From Geobacteraceae bacterium (GTDB lineage Bacteria > Desulfobacterota > Desulfuromonadia > Geobacterales > Geobacteraceae): DNA of 12,406 nucleotides. Under the pieces are notes generated by a model, which was not told the origin of the DNA, searched no databases, and worked only from the letters and a program-made list of their open reading frames with translations. This document shows positions 7,272 to 12,406 of this stretch, in pieces. The stretch lies in NCBI GenBank assembly GCA_012797715.1, contig JAAZOO010000036.1, positions 1 through 12,406 of the forward strand, given 5' to 3'. How positions within the stretch are numbered: position 1 is the first letter of the stretch; each line of letters begins with the position of its first letter. A program made the position numbers and the translations under genes.

Positions 7272-9907
7272 AAGTACTGAAGCCGCAAAAACTCGGTTTG
7301 GTTTCGCGCTGTTTCGAGCACGAGCGCCGCTACTATCTGTCCGTGGGCGTGCTGGCGCTGCACCACTTTACCGGAGCGCTCGTGAGCGAAGCGGATCTGT
7401 GGAAGTTCCTGGCCGGGGAACTTGGCAAGAATCCGCCGGATCTGGCCATGCCCAAGTCACGGGCCGAGTTCCTGGTAACCGGCCGCGCCTTCCCTCCGGG
7501 AGGAGAGCCCCGGACGGCCTGCAGGGTGCGCGTCCGGCTCGGAAACCTGGAAAAGACGCTCTACGTTGTCGGCAACCGCTTCTGGCTTTCCGCAACGGAT
7601 GCGAGCAGGCCCGAGCCATTCACGGAGATGCCCGTTTCCTGGGAAACGGCATTCGGCGGTGAAGGTTTCGACAGGAACCCCCTGGGCAAAGGTTTCGGGC
7701 CGATTCAGACCGAGCGAGGCACTGTCCATCCCCTGCCGAACGTGGAAATGCCGGGAAGCCTTGTCGCTTCCCGGGACGACCGCCCTGAACCGGCGGGGTT
7801 CGGGCCTGTCGACCTCATGTGGCCCCAGCGTTTCTCGAAGGCGGGGACCCATGATGAAGAGTGGCTCAAGGAGAGGTTTCCCGGCTTCGCGAGGAACATG
7901 GACTGGTCGATCTTCAACATCGCTCCGGAAGACCAGCAGCAGCGGGAGCCGTTCCGGGGTGACGAAGCGTTTCTTGCGGAGGGTATGCATCCCCTGAGGC
8001 AGACCATCGAAGGCGTCCTTCCGGGTATGGCGGCACGGTGTTTCGTCAACCAGCGCGTCACGGACGGCGAGGAGTTTCGCGAGATTGCCATGCGTCTTAC
8101 CACGGTATGGTTCTTCCCCCACGCGGAACGTTTCCTGCTCGTCTTTCACGGCGCCCAGGAGGTCTCCGAGGATGACGGAGCCGATGTCCTGCAGTTGATG
8201 ATAGGTGCCGAGGACCGTGAAGATCCCAGGCCGGTGGAACACTACCGCAGGGTGAGGGAAAAGCGTCTCGACCCCGACAAGGGGGCCATCCATGCATTGC
8301 GCGACTCCGACCTGCTGCCAGCCCGGCCGGAGATCAACGCCGCAGAGGACTCGACGGGCGCTGAAATGGGCGCGCTTCTGAAGACCGAGGGCCTGATGGC
8401 CAAACACCAGCGGGCCTTCATGATTCGGGAGATTGAGGAGCGGCGGGCGTTCGTGGCGAGCCTGGGCCTGGATCCCGACATTCATGCGCCGAGCCTTCCC
8501 CCGCCGGAGGAGCCGGCGCCGCCCCTGGAGGAAATCCTGGAGTACGCTGAGAGGAAGAAATCCGAGGCCGAGCGTTGGATGGCAGAGCAGCAGCAGCTGT
8601 GGGAGAAGAAGAAAGAGGAGATACGCCGGATACTCATTGCGGAAGGGCTCGACGCGGACGCCATTCTTGCGGAGCCGGATCAGGAAATATGCGGTCCTCC
8701 CCTGTTCAGCGCCGAGAAGGAGATTGAGAAATTGCGGGCGCTCTCCGCCGAATATGTCGCCATGGGATGCCCGGTGGAGGAGCTGGACCGCTACGCGGAA
8801 GACCCCGAGCGCCGGCGGATGCTCGAAGAGGCCGAGCAGGGGGTGCGGGAGGGGTATCGTCTCACGGCTCACCACCAGTCGGCGCCTCCGCGTTTTTACG
8901 GTGACGAGGCCGCGCGTTCCCGCGCCGCCGTGGTGGCGACACTGGAGAGCAGGGGGAGTCTGGCCCGTCTCAATATGACCGGTTTCGACCTGTCGGGAAT
9001 GGATCTGCGGGGTGTGGACCTGAGCGGCGCGTGGCTCGAAAACGCGAACCTCTCCCGGTCGAATCTGGCGGGGGCGAACCTTTTCGAGGCGGTTCTCGCC
9101 CGTGCCGACCTGACCGAGGCCGACCTTTCGGGTGCGGATCTCCGTCGGGCCAACCTCGGCCTCGCGTGCATTGTGGGAACAAAAGCGTGCGGAGCGATCC
9201 TCTCGGAATCCATCCTGGGCAAGGCACGCATTGAAGACGCGGACCTGAGCAACGCCGTGCTCGATTCGGCGGACCTCATGGAAGCCGGTATCTCGGCCAC
9301 GAACCTTTCGCGTGCCGTGCTCCCCGAACTTGTCTTCATGAAGAGCTGCCTGAAGAACGTGAGTTTCACGGGAGCCGACCTCAAAGGCTCCACGTTCCTC
9401 GAAATGGATTTGGAGGGAGTGGACTTCAGGGGCGCCCGGCTGGAGGGGGTCACCTTTCTCAAAAGCAGGGGGAACGGTGCAGTCCTGACAGGGGCGAACC
9501 TGACGAACGCCCGCTTCGTCCAGGAATGTTCGTTCGAAAAGGCGGACTTCCGGGGTGCGGTTCTTGACACCGCGAACCTCCGGGGAACCCGTCTCGCGGG
9601 GAGCGATTTCAGCGAGGCGCGACTTGCCGGCGCGGATCTCAGCGGGTGCGACCTGGCTCGGTCACGGATGTACCGGGTGTCCGCCCGGAATGCTCTTTTC
9701 GTCAAGGCAAACCTGACCGAGGCGGTCCTGGTGTCGGCGGACCTGATGAACGCCGTTCTGCAGAAAGCGGATATCCGGGGCGCCGACCTGCGCCGGGCCA
9801 ACCTGTTTCAGGTCGACCTTGCCAGAGTCCACGCCGACCAGCGGACGAATTTCCAGGAAGCGAACATGAAGAAAGTGCGCATGTATCCGGTGAGAAAACA
9901 CGCATGA
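7268..9907 (+). CDS. DUF2169 domain fused to a pentapeptide-repeat domain; probable T6SS cargo adaptor
   Basis: An 879-residue two-part protein. Residues 1 to about 325 match DUF2169: MKVLKPQKLGLVSRCFEH at the start, MPKSRAEFLVTGRAFPPGG, AFGGEGFDRNPLGKGFG, LPNVEMPG, PAGFGPVDLMWPQRFSKAGT, FNIAPEDQQ and LTTVWFFPHAERFLL. A charged helical linker follows (about 326-567), with a likely coiled coil at 419-460 (EYAERKKSEAERWMAEQQQ). From residue 568 to about 870 there are pentapeptide repeats of the A-[DN]-L-x-x type (for example GANLFEAVLARADLTEADLS), which fold as a right-handed square beta-helix. DUF2169 proteins have been proposed as T6SS adaptors or chaperones that help load effectors onto VgrG or PAAR spikes. 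The start is ATG 7268, in an ATGA overlap with the lipoprotein stop; the longer reading from 7172 is rejected. The stop forms another ATGA overlap with the next gene. No signal peptide is seen, so it is cytoplasmic before any secretion. Confidence 0.88.
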   Translation: MKVLKPQKLGLVSRCFEHERRYYLSVGVLALHHFTGALVSEADLWKFLAGELGKNPPDLAMPKSRAEFLVTGRAFPPGGEPRTACRVRVRLGNLEKTLYVVGNRFWLSATDASRPEPFTEMPVSWETAFGGEGFDRNPLGKGFGPIQTERGTVHPLPNVEMPGSLVASRDDRPEPAGFGPVDLMWPQRFSKAGTHDEEWLKERFPGFARNMDWSIFNIAPEDQQQREPFRGDEAFLAEGMHPLRQTIEGVLPGMAARCFVNQRVTDGEEFREIAMRLTTVWFFPHAERFLLVFHGAQEVSEDDGADVLQLMIGAEDREDPRPVEHYRRVREKRLDPDKGAIHALRDSDLLPARPEINAAEDSTGAEMGALLKTEGLMAKHQRAFMIREIEERRAFVASLGLDPDIHAPSLPPPEEPAPPLEEILEYAERKKSEAERWMAEQQQLWEKKKEEIRRILIAEGLDADAILAEPDQEICGPPLFSAEKEIEKLRALSAEYVAMGCPVEELDRYAEDPERRRMLEEAEQGVREGYRLTAHHQSAPPRFYGDEAARSRAAVVATLESRGSLARLNMTGFDLSGMDLRGVDLSGAWLENANLSRSNLAGANLFEAVLARADLTEADLSGADLRRANLGLACIVGTKACGAILSESILGKARIEDADLSNAVLDSADLMEAGISATNLSRAVLPELVFMKSCLKNVSFTGADLKGSTFLEMDLEGVDFRGARLEGVTFLKSRGNGAVLTGANLTNARFVQECSFEKADFRGAVLDTANLRGTRLAGSDFSEARLAGADLSGCDLARSRMYRVSARNALFVKANLTEAVLVSADLMNAVLQKADIRGADLRRANLFQVDLARVHADQRTNFQEANMKKVRMYPVRKHA

Positions 9908-10953
9908 CAAGAATCGAACTGGAAAAGATGATTACAATGGGAGAAGTGATATCGAAGCTCGATATCTCGGGGGAGGACCTTTCCGGTGCTGACTTTGCCG
10001 GCGCCCTTTTCGAAGGGGTAAGCTTTCGCGGGTGCAATCTGAGCGGGGTCGGTTTTCGGGAGTCCGTGCTCGTCGGGTGCGATTTTTCCGACGCAGACCT
10101 CAGTGCGGGCGACCTCCGTCATGTCTCCGTCGTGAAATGTTCTCTGCAGGGAGCCGTGCTCGCGGGTGCGATGCTGATTGACAGCTCAATTGCGGAATCG
10201 GATCTGTCCGGCTCGAGCCTGTGCGGCGCCGACCTGAGGTTTGCGTCCATCGCACGATCCCGACTGACGGCCGCGAATTTGTCACGCGCGAACCTCGGCA
10301 ATGCCGTGATTGCCGAAACGGATACCGCCGGGATCGACCTGTCCCATACCCGGCTTGAGAAGACCACGCTGATGAAGGCGGATCTCTGTGCTTCCAACCT
10401 CGCCGGCATGAGCGCGGAGATGAGCCTGTTGATCGAGGCGAAATTGACCGGGCAGGATCTGCGCGGCAAAAGCCTGGTCCTGTGCCAGTTCCTGGGTGCG
10501 GATGTGTCGGGCTGCGACCTGAGCGGCGCGATTCTCACCCAGTGCAACTTCAAGGATGCGAACCTCTCCGGAACGAATCTCGACGAGGTGAAGGCGGAAC
10601 AGGTGCTTTTCATCGGAGCGAAACTCACCGGGGCAAGTCTGCGAAAGGCGGTGCTCACGCAATCCCTCTTCATCGAAGCCGATTTGACAGAAGCGGTCCT
10701 GTCGGACGCCGCCATGACGCAGTGCAACCTGATGAACGCACGGTGCGTCCGGTCCCGGTTCACGGGCTCTGAACTCTCCTACGCGGATTTTTCCCATGCG
10801 GACCTGACCCGGGCGGACTTTTCGAAAGCCGGGCTGTTCCGTGCCGTGCTGCACCGTGTCCGTGACGAGGGGACCGTGTTTACGGACAGGAGCGCCGCTC
10901 TCGGTGACGACCCCGACCGGGCAGAGGCGGAGGAGTGGCCGGCCAGGCATTGA
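9904..10953 (+). CDS. Pentapeptide-repeat protein
   Basis: A 349-residue protein made almost wholly of pentapeptide repeats, from LDISGEDLSGADFAGALFEG (about residue 19) to about residue 325, with a short acidic, unstructured tail. The predicted fold is a right-handed quadrilateral beta-helix of roughly fifteen turns. Many turns carry cysteine next to the central position (FRGCNLSG, VGCDFSD, VKCSLQG, VSGCDLSG, LTQCNFKD, MTQCNLMN), which the DUF2169-fused array does not show. The end cap (LFRAVLHRVRDEGTVF, residues 311-326) has the same spacing as the end cap of the upstream protein (LFQVDLARVHADQRTNF, from residue 846), suggesting common descent. The start is ATG 9904 in an ATGA overlap with the preceding stop, so translation is probably coupled. 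There is no signal peptide and no catalytic domain. It may be a scaffold or partner of the upstream adaptor; pentapeptide folds also occur in DNA mimics and in secreted effectors, so the role is open. Confidence 0.88.
   Translation: MTRIELEKMITMGEVISKLDISGEDLSGADFAGALFEGVSFRGCNLSGVGFRESVLVGCDFSDADLSAGDLRHVSVVKCSLQGAVLAGAMLIDSSIAESDLSGSSLCGADLRFASIARSRLTAANLSRANLGNAVIAETDTAGIDLSHTRLEKTTLMKADLCASNLAGMSAEMSLLIEAKLTGQDLRGKSLVLCQFLGADVSGCDLSGAILTQCNFKDANLSGTNLDEVKAEQVLFIGAKLTGASLRKAVLTQSLFIEADLTEAVLSDAAMTQCNLMNARCVRSRFTGSELSYADFSHADLTRADFSKAGLFRAVLHRVRDEGTVFTDRSAALGDDPDRAEAEEWPARH
9948..9966 (+). other. Perfect 8-bp inverted repeat with 3-base loop
   Basis: GATATCGA and TCGATATC flank AGC, 42 bases downstream of the pentapeptide gene's first codon. 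It lies in codons for ISKLDIS. It could form a short hairpin in the mRNA just after the coupled start or be a chance palindrome in coding DNA. Confidence 0.4.
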
Positions 10954-10971
10954 ACAGAAAGGAATGAACAG

Positions 10972-11580
10972 ATGAAAGCTGTCGCCCTGACGCTGGAAAA
11001 CGAAGGTGTGTTCGAAACAATCGGGACGGTTGACCGCATCTCGGAGGGGTTCCTGGAGGTGCATTCCACCGCGGGGACTTTCCGCGCGATCCGGGCCTTC
11101 AGCTGCCTCGTCGCTCCTGAAGCGGGTGATGTGGTGCTGCTGGCCGGTCCCCGGGATAGGGGGCTTTATGTTCTGGCGGTGCTCGAGCGCCCCGGTTGCG
11201 GTGCAGCCCGGCTATCCACCGAGGGTGACCTTTCCATCGAGGTTCGGTCGGGACGGTTGGCGGTCAGCGCGGCCGAAGGGTTGGATCTGGTATCGCGGAA
11301 AGGGATATCAATAGCCTCGGACCGTCTGGAGGCACGGGCGCGGGAAGGGAGCCTGTTTCTCGGCAGCGTACGGTTGATAGCAGGTGCGGTTGATTCCGCC
11401 TTCGAGCGTCTGCGCCAGACCGTCAGGCACGCCTTCCGGACCGTTCAGGAAATCGATCACCTCCGTGCGGGACAGATCGACTACTCCGCGGAGGGCAATC
11501 TGCGGCTGCATGGCGAAAACACGCTGATGACCGCTCGGGAACTCGTCAAGGCCGATGCCAAACAGATACACGTCGGGTAG
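10972..11580 (+). CDS. DUF3540 protein, spike-like T6SS accessory protein
   Basis: A 202-residue protein of the DUF3540 type. Residues 1-75 read as a compact beta barrel (TIGTVDRISEGFLEV, CLVAPEAGDVVLLAG, GLYVLAVLER), reminiscent of the OB-fold in gp5/VgrG-like proteins. Residues 79-137 are short alternating beta strands (GDLSIEVRSGRLAVSAAEG, LDLVSRKGISIASDRLEARA). A single helix (about 140-163) follows, and the protein ends in strands with the typical IHVG terminus. This order, barrel then repeated strands, is what a needle or spike component would show, though the family has no settled function that I know. The start ATG 10972 follows AAAGGA (10958-10963) by eight bases, 18 bases after the pentapeptide stop. 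Its place between an adaptor block and a PAAR-like gene supports a role in spike assembly. Family assignment is by pattern and context. Confidence 0.8.
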   Translation: MKAVALTLENEGVFETIGTVDRISEGFLEVHSTAGTFRAIRAFSCLVAPEAGDVVLLAGPRDRGLYVLAVLERPGCGAARLSTEGDLSIEVRSGRLAVSAAEGLDLVSRKGISIASDRLEARAREGSLFLGSVRLIAGAVDSAFERLRQTVRHAFRTVQEIDHLRAGQIDYSAEGNLRLHGENTLMTARELVKADAKQIHVG

Positions 11581-11583
11581 GAG

Positions 11584-11590
11584 AAAGGAG
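11584..11590 (+). promoter_or_regulatory. Ribosome binding site that decides the DUF4150 start
   Basis: AAAGGAG lies six bases before ATG 11597. It selects this start over an in-frame ATG at 11555 that lies inside the DUF3540 gene. Confidence 0.75.
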
Positions 11591-11596
11591 ATCGCA

Positions 11597-11992
11597 ATGT
11601 TCGCCAACACGCAGATGGGTGGGATGGATACCGGATTCCCCGATGTATGCCTTACCCCTACTCCCGCCGGCCCCGTCCCAGTTCCGTACCCCAACGTCGC
11701 AACCGCGCCCATGGCTGTGAATGCCGTATACAAGGTGCTCTTCATGGCGGCGCCGGTCCACACTATGGGCACGACGATCCCCATGACCAACGGTGACAAC
11801 GCCGGGGTGAACATGGGGGTTGCGGCAGGCACTGTGATGGGGCCGTCACGTCATTTGACGGCGTCCTTTACCGTATTGATAGGGGGGATGCCCGCGACGC
11901 GGCTCACCAGTTCTTCATTGCAGAATTCCACGAACTGCCCCGGCGTTCGGGTGGCTCCAAGCCAGACCAAGGTCCTGCTGCTCGCGCCGTGA
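11597..11992 (+). CDS. DUF4150 PAAR-like protein, probable T6SS spike tip
   Basis: A 131-residue protein of the DUF4150 (PAAR-like) family. The hallmark is the N-terminal FPDVCLTPTPAGPVPVPYPN region (residues 14-33), followed by Gly- and Met-rich strands (MTNGDNAGVNMGVAAG) and a FTVLIGGMPATRLTS segment, with the paired QNSTNCPG near the end. PAAR and PAAR-like proteins cap the VgrG trimer, sharpen the spike and often carry or recruit effectors. Here there is only the tip domain with no C-terminal toxin extension, so any effector should be a separate protein, and the M23 gene 37 bases downstream is the obvious candidate. The start at 11597 gives a normal family length; it lies 16 bases after the DUF3540 stop. 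Cytoplasmic, no signal peptide. Confidence 0.88.
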   Translation: MFANTQMGGMDTGFPDVCLTPTPAGPVPVPYPNVATAPMAVNAVYKVLFMAAPVHTMGTTIPMTNGDNAGVNMGVAAGTVMGPSRHLTASFTVLIGGMPATRLTSSSLQNSTNCPGVRVAPSQTKVLLLAP

Positions 11993-12002
11993 GGCCTGTG
12001 AG

Positions 12003-12016
12003 CTTCATTTTTGAAG
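12003..12016 (+). other. Small stem-loop before the M23 ribosome binding site
   Basis: CTTCA and TGAAG pair around a TTTT loop in the 37-base gap before the M23 gene, directly followed by AAAGGAG (12017-12023). The stem is only five pairs and AT-rich, so it is not a convincing terminator; at most it may affect access to the ribosome binding site. Confidence 0.25.
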
Positions 12017-12029
12017 AAAGGAGCGAATC

Positions 12030-12406
12030 ATGCACCACTATCCGAAACCGCCATTCAGAAACGGGGGGAGAGTCGGCAACGGCTATTCTTCTTCACACCG
12101 CGCGAAAGACATCAACCCACGCCTCGATGATTCCGGTGATGTGCTGGCCATAGAATCGGGAGTCGTGACCGACTACCAGTCGGGCCAGGCGCCGGGCGAT
12201 GACTCGCCCAATATGGTCATTGTCCGCGGAACGGACGGAGCCCTGACAGTGTACGCCCATGTGGATCCCAGCGTCTTTACCGGAACGTCGGTGGCGCGGG
12301 GTGATATCATCGGCAGAGTCGACATGTCCGGTGTCAGTTCGGGTCTCCACGTGCACCTTTCGCGGTTGCCGGCAGGAGAAGGGACGGTTGACGACGTGGA
12401 GGACCG
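12030..12406 (+). CDS. M23-type zinc metallopeptidase, candidate T6SS effector (3' end beyond window)
   Basis: The first 125 codons of an M23 (LytM/lysostaphin-like) peptidase; no stop occurs before the right edge. M23 enzymes cut peptide cross-links in peptidoglycan with one zinc ion. The expected residues are all present: HRAKD (His23, Asp27 as zinc ligands), YAHV (His77) and HVH (His107, His109), along with the typical SGVVTDY, ARGDIIGRVDMSG and SSGLHVHLS segments. The start ATG 12030 follows AAAGGAG by six bases. The N-terminus (MHHYPKPPFRNGG) has no signal peptide or membrane segment, unlike housekeeping M23 enzymes that are exported by Sec. Together with its place straight after a PAAR-like tip gene this suggests delivery by the T6SS into a target periplasm. 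That role is inference. A downstream domain or an immunity gene would be outside the window. Confidence 0.85.
   Translation, partial: MHHYPKPPFRNGGRVGNGYSSSHRAKDINPRLDDSGDVLAIESGVVTDYQSGQAPGDDSPNMVIVRGTDGALTVYAHVDPSVFTGTSVARGDIIGRVDMSGVSSGLHVHLSRLPAGEGTVDDVED

Noticed and set aside
7457..8875. A 472-codon open frame on the minus strand
   Set aside because: It is the antisense shadow of the DUF2169 gene, with no recognisable domain and no sensible start context.
8896..9801. A 301-codon minus-strand frame rich in Ala, Arg and Ser repeats
   Set aside because: The repetition is the mirror of the pentapeptide codon pattern on the plus strand.
12003..12016. A rho-independent terminator between the DUF4150 and M23 genes
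   Set aside because: The stem is only five pairs, poor in GC, and is followed by a purine-rich ribosome binding site and not by a T run.

Overview
This window is part of a type VI secretion system (T6SS) locus from a high-GC Gram-negative bacterium. All genes lie on the + strand. The protein style (ClpV, VgrG and a DUF2169/DUF3540/DUF4150 set) suits Proteobacteria in the wide sense, and a deltaproteobacterial (Desulfobacterota-like) host is my low-confidence guess. Nothing in the window fixes the taxon.

Layout. Bases 2-4252 hold the conserved machinery: the C-terminal third of the baseplate protein TssF (cut by the left edge), a complete TssG that overlaps tssF, and a complete ClpV/TssH ATPase that recycles the contracted sheath. 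Bases 4253-4662 have no intact gene. They carry a remnant in two reading frames that looks like the C-terminal end of a papain-like cysteine protease-type protein. Bases 4663 to the right edge form a closely packed spike-and-cargo module: VgrG (TssI) with an octapeptide-repeat beta-helix; a small predicted lipoprotein; an 879-residue fusion of a DUF2169 domain, a helical linker and pentapeptide repeats; a separate 349-residue pentapeptide-repeat protein; a DUF3540 protein with spike-like features; a DUF4150 PAAR-like protein; and the start of a leaderless M23-type metallopeptidase that runs off the right edge.

How the genes may work together (inference). TssF and TssG help form the baseplate wedges, and ClpV disassembles the contracted sheath. 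VgrG is the trimeric spike and the DUF4150 protein a PAAR-like tip. DUF2169 proteins have been proposed as T6SS adaptors that load cargo onto VgrG or PAAR, so the DUF2169-pentapeptide fusion could be the loader here. The M23 protein lacks a signal peptide and keeps all its zinc and catalytic residues, so it is the best effector candidate in view. DUF3540 and the second pentapeptide protein are the least understood partners. Three ATG/stop overlaps (vgrG to lipoprotein, lipoprotein to DUF2169, DUF2169 to pentapeptide) and short gaps with strong ribosome binding sites argue that everything from vgrG onward is one transcript.

No RNA genes, insertion sequences, CRISPR arrays, attachment sites or convincing terminators were seen. 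Core genes such as tssA, B, C, E, J, K, L, M and hcp are not in the window.
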